A stretch of 64,000 nucleotides of DNA from Adlercreutzia muris (lineage in GTDB: Bacteria > Actinomycetota > Coriobacteriia > Coriobacteriales > Eggerthellaceae): NCBI RefSeq assembly GCF_008831045.1, contig NZ_WAJS01000013.1, positions 1 through 64,000 on the forward strand, in the 5' to 3' direction. The position numbers and the translations under genes were made by a program. How positions within the stretch are numbered: position 1 is the first letter of the stretch; each line of letters starts with the position of its first letter. Under the pieces are notes generated by a model. That model searched no databases. It had not been told where the DNA came from and saw nothing but the letters and a program-made list of their open reading frames with translations. Shown piece by piece: positions 43,779-51,828 of this stretch.

Positions 43779-43804
43779 TTCTCGCGACGAAATCATGGTT
43801 TCCA

Positions 43805-43827
43805 AGGGCGGCTTCTGAGTCGCCCTT
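43805..43827 (+). terminator. hairpin after leuB
   Basis: AAGGGCG/CGCCCTT with a 9-nt loop stands 26 bp after leuB. It has no T-run and is a modest terminator candidate. Confidence 0.4.
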
Positions 43828-43888
43828 GCGCAATAAGCGGCCCATGGAGTACAGTGACCCGCGCGGAACGCGGCGATCGAAGGGAGGG

Positions 43889-45418
43889 ATGGCCACGGTC
43901 TCGAAAAAGGGCATCGGAGCGTTGCGCGGCGCTCTCACGCCGGCGGCCTGGGCCGTTCTCATCGCCTATGCGCTCTATCGGCTCGTCGCCTACACGAGCT
44001 ACGTGACCAACTTCGGCTTCTTCGCCGACCCGCTCGGCTACGTCTCCGACCTGCCGTTCATGATCGGTGCGGCCCTGGGGAATTTCACTTCCTGCGCCAT
44101 CGTGTTCGTGCTCTGCGCGACGGGCCGCTTGCGTCGCTGGGGGCTCGACTGCCGCAGCGCGCTGCTCATCGTGGCCCTCATCTACCTGGTGGTTGCCTTC
44201 GCTCCGGCACCGCTGCTGGAAGAGGGAGTCGCCACGTCCCTTCTCGGCGTGCTCTGGGGCCTCACGGTGACCGTGGTGCGGTTCGCGGCCATCGAGTTGC
44301 TGCGCGCCGAGCGCTCGCCCATGGTGCTCATCGTGCAGCTGGCAATCGCTGCCTTCCTGTTCGCCCTGGGCTCCTACGGTTTGCGATCGCTGCCGCCCCT
44401 GTGGTCCACCCTGTTCGAGGTGGCGGCGGCCCTCGTGCTCGTACCGCTCTTCGGATTCCTGCGCTCGTATCTCTCTCGTTTGCCCGATGACGATGAGGGT
44501 GCCGTCCCGGCGGCCGATGGCGGGGAGAGTTGGGCCGCCGCCGGGCAGGAGGATGCCGTCCACGCCGGCCTCGCCCGGTTCCGCCGCACCCTTGCCGAGA
44601 GTTCCACGCCCATTCTGGCAGCGTCCTTCTTCGAGCTAGTCTGCGGCTTGGTGAACATGTACGCCTCCTGCGCCCACGCCTCGTTCGCCATTTCCGCCCA
44701 AGTGCCCCTGGAGGGGTCGCTGGTGTGCAGCGTGCTCGTCATTGCCTTCGTGGCCCTCACGGCTCGGGTACCCCACAGCCGCTTCATGTACCTGGTGGTC
44801 TTCCCCGGGGCGATCGCGGTCTTTCTGGCGCTGCCCTATTTCGGGGAGGTCTGGGGACGCTCCCTCGGCACGGTCATCTACTCGGCCTACAGCTTCACGG
44901 CTATGCTCTCCATGTTTTGCGTGATCCGCGCCTGCCGCCGCACCGGGGACGAGGTCTACGGCATTGCCGCGTTCATGGCCGCTGCCACCCGCCTGTGCCT
45001 CATGGTGGGCCTGGCGCTCGGATGGTATTTCGGGAACCTCCGGGAGGGGAGCACGTTTCTGCACCTGTCCATCGTTTGCGTCACCTGCGTGTACGTGCTC
45101 GGTATGGTGCTCTTGCTCTGGGGCTTCCGCAGCTCGCGGGAGAAGCGGGTGGTGAAGGTGGTGGAGGTGATCGTCGAGCAGCCGCCGGCCACCTTCGAGG
45201 AGTTTCGCGCCGCCCGGGTGGAGGAGCTCACCGAGCGCTACGATCTGTCGCCCCGCGAGCGCGATGTGCTGGTGGGTCTGGCCCAGGGGAACACCGCCGC
45301 GAGCATTGCCGAGGGACTGCACATATCTACATCCACGGCCCAAGGCTATATCAAGAGCCTGTACGTTAAACTTGGCGTGAACAAGAAGCAGCAGGTCATC
45401 GACTTGTTTCAAAAATAA
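43889..45418 (+). CDS. membrane-bound LuxR-family regulator
   Basis: A ~509-residue protein with about twelve hydrophobic helices in an MFS-like body and a C-terminal LuxR helix-turn-helix (RYDLSPRERDVLVGLAQGNT, then SIAEGLHISTSTAQGYIKSL). Such fusions are abundant in Eggerthellaceae and usually sit beside reductase genes. They are thought to sense a substrate in the membrane and switch on the neighbour. The ATG at 43889 abuts GGGAGGG at an unusually short spacing; ATG 43844 is an alternative. The flavoprotein reductase gene is 162 bp downstream. Confidence 0.87.
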   Translation: MATVSKKGIGALRGALTPAAWAVLIAYALYRLVAYTSYVTNFGFFADPLGYVSDLPFMIGAALGNFTSCAIVFVLCATGRLRRWGLDCRSALLIVALIYLVVAFAPAPLLEEGVATSLLGVLWGLTVTVVRFAAIELLRAERSPMVLIVQLAIAAFLFALGSYGLRSLPPLWSTLFEVAAALVLVPLFGFLRSYLSRLPDDDEGAVPAADGGESWAAAGQEDAVHAGLARFRRTLAESSTPILAASFFELVCGLVNMYASCAHASFAISAQVPLEGSLVCSVLVIAFVALTARVPHSRFMYLVVFPGAIAVFLALPYFGEVWGRSLGTVIYSAYSFTAMLSMFCVIRACRRTGDEVYGIAAFMAAATRLCLMVGLALGWYFGNLREGSTFLHLSIVCVTCVYVLGMVLLLWGFRSSREKRVVKVVEVIVEQPPATFEEFRAARVEELTERYDLSPRERDVLVGLAQGNTAASIAEGLHISTSTAQGYIKSLYVKLGVNKKQQVIDLFQK

Positions 45419-45580
45419 CCATTTTTTGGGGGAGCGGGAATTCCCCTTCTTTTCTAGACTTCGCGCTGCACAGATCGTTTCGTGCTGCCGCGTCATCGGC
45501 GCGGCGCCCGCTTGCTCAAGGGGAGGGGCGGGTCGGGCACGGCGATCGCGAGCGAATCCTTAGAAAGGGAGGGATTTCGT

Positions 45581-47092
45581 ATGACGATTTCACGTCGTGA
45601 CTTTCTGAAGATCGGCGGTGCCTCGTGCATCGTCGCCGGAGCCGGCGCGGCCCTGGCGGGCTGCAGCCCCGCGGGCGGCGAGGCTGCAGCCCCGCTTGCC
45701 GAGACCGGCGAGGCGGCCCTGGTGGGCTACGCTCCGGTGAACTTCACCGATGAGGTCGATATTCTCATCATCGGATCGGGCTACGCCGGTCTGGCGGCCG
45801 CCATGGCCCCGGCGCTGGCGGGTAAGAAGATCATCATCGCCGAGAAGCAGGCCCAGATCGGCGGCGACTCCGCCACCTCCTGCTGCTTCATGTTCGCCAA
45901 CGGCACCGAGCTGCAGCAGGCGGCTGGCAACCCCATGACCATCGACGAGTACTGGGAGGCCAGTGCCGAGAAGCTGAGCGCCGGCTGGGATCAGTACGAG
46001 TGGTTTGGCGAGTGGGTCAAGGGCAAGACCTACGCCAACACCCGCTTCGTGGACTCCGCCATCAACGACTTCGGCGCGAAGTTCCAAGAGCCCTGCACCG
46101 AGGCCGAGCTGCCCCGCCTGTTCGGCTCCGTGATCCTGCCGGCCGACGGCATCGGCTCGGGCGGCCCCAACATCCTGCAGCCCATCGCTGCGAAGCTGGG
46201 AGAGCTCGGCGTGGAGACCCGCTGCGGCCTGCGCGCGACGGCCCTCATCAAGGATCCCGAGGGTGCGGTTATCGGCTGCCGCTTCGAGGACGCCACCTCC
46301 GGCAAGATGACCGACATCAAGGCTGCGGCTACGGTGCTCGCCACCGGCGGTTTCGCTGACAACGGCGAGATGGTCATGGAGCACCTGCCTGCCTGGGCCA
46401 ATCACGCCCAGCTGGTGCACGGCTGCATCGGCGAGGGCCACAAGATGGCCGAGGCCGCCGGCGCCCAGATGTTCGGCATGGACTCCTCCTTCGAGCGCTG
46501 CAACCTCATGGGCGACATCCCCAACTGCACCACCTGGGGCTACTGGACGCCCGTGGTGCTGGTGCTGCCCAACGGCAAGCGCTTCATCGAGGAGGCCCAG
46601 TCCCACGACGCCGCCCAGGCCGCCGTGGACGCGGGCTACCGCCAGTGGTGGTCCATCTTCGACCAGCGCGCCTTCGATGCCCGTGCCATCGGCCATTCCG
46701 TCGAGGGCAACATCAAGAGCCACGAGGACGTGTACGTGAAGGCCGACACGCTGGAGGATCTGGCCGCGGGCATGGACGTGCCCGTTGACAACCTGAAGGC
46801 CACCTTCGCCCGCTACGATGAGCTGGTGGCCAGCGGCGAGGATGCCGACTTCGGCAAGAAGGCCTGGCTCGAGTCGCTGCAGCCGCCCTACCACGCCCTG
46901 AAGCTGAACGTGTGCCGCTACAAGACCTCCGGCGGCGTGATGTGCGGCCCAAACAACCAGGTGCTCGACATGAATGACGAGGAGATCCCCGGTCTGTACG
47001 CCGCCGGCGCCGTGGCGCTCCAGTCCTTCGCAAGCGTGTCCGCCTGCATGTCCACCGGCTACTACACCGGCGAGACCCTGGCCGCCCTGTAA
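45581..47092 (+). CDS. Tat-exported FAD-dependent reductase (fumarate/urocanate reductase-like)
   Basis: A 503-residue flavoprotein. It has a Tat signal with lipobox (SRRDFLKIGG, then ALAGC at 24-28), FAD-binding ILIIGSGYAGLAAAM (~60), and the FAD_binding_2 body of fumarate-reductase-like flavoproteins ending with GLYAAGAVALQSF. No CxxCH heme motif and no FMN-binding domain are present, so electrons must come from a separate partner. It reduces an unknown acceptor. AAAGGGAGGG precedes the ATG. It is paired with the upstream LuxR sensor. Confidence 0.9.
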   Translation: MTISRRDFLKIGGASCIVAGAGAALAGCSPAGGEAAAPLAETGEAALVGYAPVNFTDEVDILIIGSGYAGLAAAMAPALAGKKIIIAEKQAQIGGDSATSCCFMFANGTELQQAAGNPMTIDEYWEASAEKLSAGWDQYEWFGEWVKGKTYANTRFVDSAINDFGAKFQEPCTEAELPRLFGSVILPADGIGSGGPNILQPIAAKLGELGVETRCGLRATALIKDPEGAVIGCRFEDATSGKMTDIKAAATVLATGGFADNGEMVMEHLPAWANHAQLVHGCIGEGHKMAEAAGAQMFGMDSSFERCNLMGDIPNCTTWGYWTPVVLVLPNGKRFIEEAQSHDAAQAAVDAGYRQWWSIFDQRAFDARAIGHSVEGNIKSHEDVYVKADTLEDLAAGMDVPVDNLKATFARYDELVASGEDADFGKKAWLESLQPPYHALKLNVCRYKTSGGVMCGPNNQVLDMNDEEIPGLYAAGAVALQSFASVSACMSTGYYTGETLAAL

Positions 47093-47130
47093 GGAGCCTC
47101 CCCCTCCGCGGGCGCCCCGGTGCCCGGGTG

Positions 47131-47166
47131 AAGCGGCCGTCCCGTTCGCGGGACGGCCGCTTTTTT
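47131..47166 (+). terminator. intrinsic terminator after the flavoprotein reductase
   Basis: AAGCGGCCGTCCC/GGGACGGCCGCTT, a 13-bp stem with a 6-nt loop, is followed by T residues. It ends the reductase transcript. Confidence 0.88.
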
Positions 47167-47250
47167 GCGCGAGTTCCCCGTTGCGCATTATTCTGAGTTG
47201 CGGTTAAATGGGGCGGTACCCCGAGAGAAATCGAGCGAAAGGATCCGAGC

Positions 47251-47631
47251 ATGACGACGATGAAACTGGCCGTACCCACCATGGGCGAGGCAGGGCTTGA
47301 GGCCCAGCGTGCGGGGCATTTCGGCCACTGCAATCGCTTTACCATCGTGACCATCGAGGACGGTAAAGTGCTGTCCGAGACCGGCGTGGTGGAGAATCCG
47401 CCCCACGAGTCGGGCGGCTGCCTGCGTCCGGTGGGCCTCTTGGCGGGCGAGGGCGTGAACGCCATCGTGGCCGCGGGCATGGGTGGACGCCCGCTTGCGG
47501 GTTTCAACCAGGCGGGCATCACTGTGTACTTCGACAACGTGCACCCGGTCGTGGGCGATGCCGCGGCTGCCGTGGCTGCCGGCGAGGCCCCCATCATGGA
47601 TCCCTCCCAGGCCTGCCAGCACCACCACTAG
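47251..47631 (+). CDS. NifX/NifB-like iron-molybdenum cofactor-binding family protein
   Basis: A 126-residue protein of the dinitrogenase iron-molybdenum cofactor family (AGHFGHCNRFTIVTIEDGKV, GVNAIVAAGMGGRPLAGFNQ). It ends in a histidine-rich CQHHH tail that may bind metal. No nitrogenase genes are near. Relatives outside nitrogen fixers are small metal- or cluster-binding proteins of unknown job. AAAGGA precedes the ATG. It has its own terminator. Confidence 0.85.
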   Translation: MTTMKLAVPTMGEAGLEAQRAGHFGHCNRFTIVTIEDGKVLSETGVVENPPHESGGCLRPVGLLAGEGVNAIVAAGMGGRPLAGFNQAGITVYFDNVHPVVGDAAAAVAAGEAPIMDPSQACQHHH

Positions 47632-47658
47632 AATCTGCCTGACGCAGATCAACCACCC

Positions 47659-47687
47659 AGGCGCAGCCGTTCGCGGTTGCGCCTTTT
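47659..47687 (+). terminator. terminator after the NifX-like gene
   Basis: AGGCGCAGCCG/CGGTTGCGCCT closes on a TTCG loop and is followed by TTTT. It lies between convergent genes. Confidence 0.75.
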
Positions 47688-47697
47688 GCGTCGGAGG

Positions 47698-48807
47698 CTA
47701 TATCTGCAAGGGGCCGAGCTTGGCTTCCAGATAAGCGCGGAATCCCGGTAGCTCGAAGGTGACATAGGAGGGGCCGCGCTCTCCGATGATTCCTTGCTCG
47801 ATGAGGCGGCGCTTGTAGGTGCTGGCGTAGTTGCTTCCTTCGCCGAGGCGCTCGGCGATAACGGCGATGCGGCTTTCGTCCTCATCGAGGAGCATGGCCT
47901 GAAGGAAAAGCAGATCTTTGGGGGACAGGTCGTAGTAGGTGGCCTCCAGAACGCGTTCAGTGAAATTGCGATGGGCCGCCTCGGCACCTCTGAGCACGTC
48001 CTCAAGGGAGATGGTCTTCTCGCCGGGGTTTTGCGCCCAGCTCTGAAACCCTACGAGCTGCATGAGGTAGGGGAAGCCCTCGCTTGCTTCCACAGCTTGC
48101 GTCAGGGCCTCGGGAGTGATGGAGCGGCCGCCTTCCTCAGCGGTCAGTCGGATGCCCTCGGCTATGTCCTCATCGGCGATATTGCCCAAACGATAGCGGT
48201 TGGCCCGTCGCAAAAAGGAAACCGACTCGTTGCGCAGAAGCGAGCTCACCTTTCCGGGGAGCCCCGCAAGGACGAGAGCGACGGCGCGCTCCTCGCCGAC
48301 GAAATGCTGGTAGACCGTCGCCAGCTGGATCATCTCATCCAAGTCGGGGCGCACCTCATCGACGGTGATGAGCAGGCCGATGCCCTGGTCGTTCAGGGCT
48401 TGAAGCATGCGTGTCATACGGGTGCGCCAGTTGCCGCCGGCTGTGGCGCCCGGTTCCCATTCCAGGCCGAGAAGCTGTCCGACCGTCAGTCCCTTGAGGC
48501 GGGTCTTCTCAGATGTGTCGATAAAGTTGGCTGCTGCGTCGCGCGTGCGTTCGATGATGTCTTCCAGCATGCCCGGAATCGCTGCGACGTTGACGGAGAT
48601 CCACCCGTGCTCGGCGGCAATGCGGGACAAGTAGAGGAGCAGTGCCGTCTTGCCCGTGCCGCGCGCCCCGGTGAGAATGGTCGAGAGGTTGGGGTCGCCG
48701 GGACCGTTCTCGAAAGCGGACTCCATTTCCGAGATGATGTCGAGGCGTCCTGCCATCAGCAAGGGCACGCGTCCGAAAGTGGGAGTGAATGGATTCGGTG
48801 CGGTCAC
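47698..48807 (-). CDS. AAA ATPase (orphan, STAND/ORC-like)
   Basis: A ~369-residue ATPase with Walker A LTGARGTGKTALLLYL (~47-62) and Walker B GIGLLITVDEV. A helical lid follows, then a C-terminal winged helix (LLDEDESRIAVIAERLGEGS, then SYVTFELPGFRAYL). The build is like orphan ORC/Cdc6-like and STAND-like ATPases found near mobile or defence genes. The role is unknown. GTG 48807 is preceded by AAAAGGAGG; the longer start lies in repeats. The upstream region is a tandem repeat. Confidence 0.8.
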   Translation of the reverse strand: MTAPNPFTPTFGRVPLLMAGRLDIISEMESAFENGPGDPNLSTILTGARGTGKTALLLYLSRIAAEHGWISVNVAAIPGMLEDIIERTRDAAANFIDTSEKTRLKGLTVGQLLGLEWEPGATAGGNWRTRMTRMLQALNDQGIGLLITVDEVRPDLDEMIQLATVYQHFVGEERAVALVLAGLPGKVSSLLRNESVSFLRRANRYRLGNIADEDIAEGIRLTAEEGGRSITPEALTQAVEASEGFPYLMQLVGFQSWAQNPGEKTISLEDVLRGAEAAHRNFTERVLEATYYDLSPKDLLFLQAMLLDEDESRIAVIAERLGEGSNYASTYKRRLIEQGIIGERGPSYVTFELPGFRAYLEAKLGPLQI

Positions 48808-48820
48808 ATTGCCTCCTTTT

Positions 48821-48870
48821 GCGATTTTAGGCGATTTTTGCAATTTTAGGCGATTTTAGGCAAGTTTTGC
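48821..48870. repeat. 10-bp tandem repeats before the AAA ATPase gene
   Basis: Four consecutive units close to GCGATTTTAG (starts 48821, 48831, ~48840 and ~48850) run directly upstream of the ATPase ribosome binding site. A related CAAGTTTTGCAAG follows. The ten-base period places each copy on one face of the helix, so it may be an iterated operator or a slippage-prone leader. Confidence 0.6.
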
Positions 48871-48991
48871 AAGACGGAGACCGGTGGGCCTCCGACGGTT
48901 TCCGACGCGCGCCTTTTTAGCGCTTGCGTTACAATACCCGGAGCTTATCTGAGAGGGGCGCATGGCGCCCGATGACGACGAAGGACTCGCT

Positions 48992-50308
48992 ATGGCCATT
49001 AACGCACCTGAAGGGACGCGCGATCTTCTGCCCGATGAGGCGCTGTTCTGGAACCAGTTTAAGCAGACGGCGGCCGAGGTGTTCGGCACCTATGGTTATC
49101 TGCCCATCGACACGCCCATCATGGAGCAGACCGAGCTGTTCGTCCGCGGCATCGGCGAGGCCACCGACGTGGTGTCCAAGGAGATGTTCACGGCCATTTC
49201 CGGCGAGAATCTGCGCCGCTGGGTGGAAGAGGGGAAGGCCCCGAAGGCGAAAAGCCGCCTGTCGCTGCGCCCCGAGGGCACGGCCGGCGTGGTGCGCGCC
49301 GTGGTTCAGCACGATCTGGTGCCCCAAGGGGCGGCGCCCGCGAAGCTCATGTACGCGGGCCCGATGTTTCGCGCCGAGCGCCCGCAGAAGGGCCGCCAGC
49401 GCCAGTTCAACCAGGTGGGCGTGGAGTGCCTGGGTGCCGAGGAGCCTACCATCGACGCCGAGGCCATCATCATGCTCATGCGCTTCTACGAGAAGGTGGG
49501 CATTCCGCGCGAGTCCGTGCGCCTGCTGCTGAACTCCATGGGTTGCGAGCAGTGCCGCCCGGCCTACCGCGAGAAGGTGCGCGCCTACATGGATGCGCAC
49601 GCCGGCGAGCTGTGCGAGACCTGTCTCACCCGCGCCGAGGTGAACCCGCTGCGGGCCTTCGACTGCAAGAACCCCCAGTGTGCGGCCGTGATGGCGAACG
49701 CGCCGAAGATCACCGATCACCTCTGCGATGACTGTCGCGAGCACTACGGGGCCGTGAAGGCCCTGCTCGACGGCGCGGGCGTGGTCTACGAGGAGGACTA
49801 CAAGCTCGTGCGCGGGCTCGATTATTACACGCGCACGGTGTTCGAGGTGCAGGTGGATAACGGTATGGGCGCCCAGAACGCCATCGGCGGCGGCGGGCGC
49901 TACGACAAGCTGGCCGAGGAGGTGGGCGGACGAGCCACCCCGGGCCTCGGCTTCGCCCTTGGCTTCGAGCGCTGCGTGCTGGCCCTAGAGGCGGCCGGTG
50001 TGGAATTCCCCCGCGCCCAGCGCTGCGACTTGTTCGTGGCCTGCGTAGACGACACCGTGCGAGCCCGGGCCTTCGCGCTCGTGCAGGAGTGCCGCGACGC
50101 CGGCTTCGTCACCGAGATGGACCACCAGAAGCGCTCCTTGAAGAGCCAGTTCAAGCTGGCCGACAAGCTGGGCGCGGCCCGCGTGGCCGTGCTCGGCCCC
50201 GACGAGCTGGACGCGGGCGAGGTGACCCTGCGCGACATGGCCACCCACACCGAGGCCAAGGTGCGCCTGGGGGAGGTCGTCGGCGAGATGGGCCGCGCGA
50301 TCCTGTAG
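48992..50308 (+). CDS. hisS: histidyl-tRNA synthetase
   Basis: A 438-residue class II synthetase. Motifs are PEGTRDLLPDEA, RPEGTAGVVRAV, FRAERPQKGRQRQFNQVGVE, the histidine-binding LVRGLDYYTRTVFEV, and GGGRYDKL. An anticodon-binding domain is at the end. The ATG at 48992 is chosen because family members start M-A-I-x-A-P-x-G-T here; ATG 48962 would add ten residues. It stands alone, convergent with the sigma factor gene. Confidence 0.95.
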   Translation: MAINAPEGTRDLLPDEALFWNQFKQTAAEVFGTYGYLPIDTPIMEQTELFVRGIGEATDVVSKEMFTAISGENLRRWVEEGKAPKAKSRLSLRPEGTAGVVRAVVQHDLVPQGAAPAKLMYAGPMFRAERPQKGRQRQFNQVGVECLGAEEPTIDAEAIIMLMRFYEKVGIPRESVRLLLNSMGCEQCRPAYREKVRAYMDAHAGELCETCLTRAEVNPLRAFDCKNPQCAAVMANAPKITDHLCDDCREHYGAVKALLDGAGVVYEEDYKLVRGLDYYTRTVFEVQVDNGMGAQNAIGGGGRYDKLAEEVGGRATPGLGFALGFERCVLALEAAGVEFPRAQRCDLFVACVDDTVRARAFALVQECRDAGFVTEMDHQKRSLKSQFKLADKLGAARVAVLGPDELDAGEVTLRDMATHTEAKVRLGEVVGEMGRAIL

Positions 50309-50431
50309 CACGAGCGCGCTACGCGGTTTGGCACGGCAACACGTTAAGGTCGTGCCCCGTTTTGCTGCCCGATACGGTTTGGGACGGGAGCGCGTCGAGG
50401 GCGCGCCTCGCTTTGCTTTGGAGCCGTTGCG

Positions 50432-51568
50432 CTAGGCAGCCGGAGCGTAAGGCCCGGGGTCGCTGGGCGGGAAATCGATGACGACCTCGCCGGCGGCGAC
50501 GTTACCCTCGCAGTCAGTGGCGATTACCGCATAGGTGCCGCCCGGCACGGTGAAGCGAAGCTCCCAGATGGAATCCTCGCCATTCACGCGGGTAGTCTCT
50601 GTCGAGCGGTAGACAGTGCCGTCCTCTGCCGTCAACGTTACACTCGCGATACCTGATTCATCTCTCAAAGACACCACCGATACGCCGTGCTCGAAGCGTA
50701 GCTCCTCCAAAGCGGGAGGCGTCGTATCGCCGACGGCCTCGGCAAGCGGGGTGCTGGAATTGCCGATGATCTCCGGAGTCATCGAGCTTGCGTTCGGCAT
50801 CAGGTGTCCCGCTGCCACGAGTCCGATGCAGCCGATAGCCGCCACGCATGCTGCTACCGAGACGATGCGCACGCCCCAGTCGATGGGTCGCGTTGGCCGA
50901 TGGATCGCTCGCGGGCGAGCGCCCTCGGCTAGAGGGTCCTCCACCGCTTGCTGCAAGAGGAGGGGCAGCGCCGACCCGAACGGGAGGACTCCCAGCTTGT
51001 CCCGCAACTTGCCGAGGGCCCGTTTGATGGTGCGCTTTACCGTGCTCTCGGACACGCCCAGATTCTCGGCGATAGCGGCAAGGCCCATGTCCTGGTAGAA
51101 CCGCATGAGGATAGCCTCGCGTTCGCGATCGTCCAACTCGCTCCGCAAGGCCGCGGCCAGGCGAGCGCCCTCGTCGCGCCCGCTCGCAATATCGGCGGGA
51201 TCGGCTTCGCTTGCGGCGGCAAGGCCGGCAGGGCCTTGTGCTTCCAGGCCTTGCAATTCATCGTGCGTCGAAGATGCTTCTCGCGGGTGACGGCCGCGTT
51301 CGAGGTAGCGCAGGCACGCGTTGCGTGTCACTGTGTTCAGGTAGCCAACGAAAGCCCGGGGCCGGATGTCGCCTTTATGCTCCCAGGCGATGAGGAACAC
51401 TTCCTGGAGCACATCGGGCGCAGCCGCGTCGCCGACTTTGCCGACGATGGTGAAGTACTGAGCTTGGGCTGTGCGTAGATAGAGCTCCTCGAAGGCCCTC
51501 CGATCGCCGCCTTGCGCCTGCACGACGAGCGCGGCCAACTCCTCGTATGCCCGGTGCTCTCGTGCCAA
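50432..51568 (-). CDS. ECF-type sigma factor fused to a membrane anchor and exported Ig-like domain
   Basis: A ~378-residue protein. It has sigma region 2 (~20-92, DVLQEVFLIAWEHKG), sigma region 4 (~144-192, LDDREREAILMRFYQDMGLA then SESTVKRTIKRALGKLR), a linker, one membrane helix (~231-254) and a C-terminal domain (~279-366). The last domain reads like a bacterial Ig fold (DTTPPALEELRF, DESGIASVTL, GGTYAVIATDCEGNV). The likely start is TTG 51568 with GAGAGG upstream, because the sequence before it lacks sigma-like content. The gene is divergent from an LPxTG protein with similar D.aGN modules. Inference: a membrane-held sigma factor sensing the outside. Confidence 0.8.
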   Translation of the reverse strand: MAREHRAYEELAALVVQAQGGDRRAFEELYLRTAQAQYFTIVGKVGDAAAPDVLQEVFLIAWEHKGDIRPRAFVGYLNTVTRNACLRYLERGRHPREASSTHDELQGLEAQGPAGLAAASEADPADIASGRDEGARLAAALRSELDDREREAILMRFYQDMGLAAIAENLGVSESTVKRTIKRALGKLRDKLGVLPFGSALPLLLQQAVEDPLAEGARPRAIHRPTRPIDWGVRIVSVAACVAAIGCIGLVAAGHLMPNASSMTPEIIGNSSTPLAEAVGDTTPPALEELRFEHGVSVVSLRDESGIASVTLTAEDGTVYRSTETTRVNGEDSIWELRFTVPGGTYAVIATDCEGNVAAGEVVIDFPPSDPGPYAPAA

Positions 51569-51777
51569 TATGCGACCTCTCGAATGAAGGGAAGGGACTT
51601 GCGAGAGTTCTGTCTGCGGATAACCCTCGCGGCTGCGTAGTGTAGCAGATCGGCGAAGATCCTGGAGTTTGCAAGCTTGTGAAGGAAATGTGAATCTGGC
51701 AAGATAACAACGAGAAAGGTGACCCGCTTCCCCTGATAGGCGGCTGTTTGTTATTGATGAATTGTCGGCAGGCCCCC

Positions 51778-51806
51778 GCAACGGCCTGTTAGAGATCGGC
51801 CGTTGC
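51778..51806 (+). promoter_or_regulatory. perfect stem-loop or operator before the LPxTG gene
   Basis: GCAACGGCC (51778-51786) and GGCCGTTGC (51798-51806) form a perfect 9-bp inverted repeat with an 11-nt loop, ending 22 bp before the start codon. It is either a 5' mRNA hairpin or a protein site. The 260-bp divergent region also holds an AT-rich AAGATAAC patch that may be part of a promoter. Confidence 0.5.
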
Positions 51807-51828
51807 GTCAATCTACGAGGAGAATGTT

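Noticed and set aside
48821-48870. CRISPR array
   Set aside because: Units are 10 bp and contiguous, with no spacers and no cas genes.
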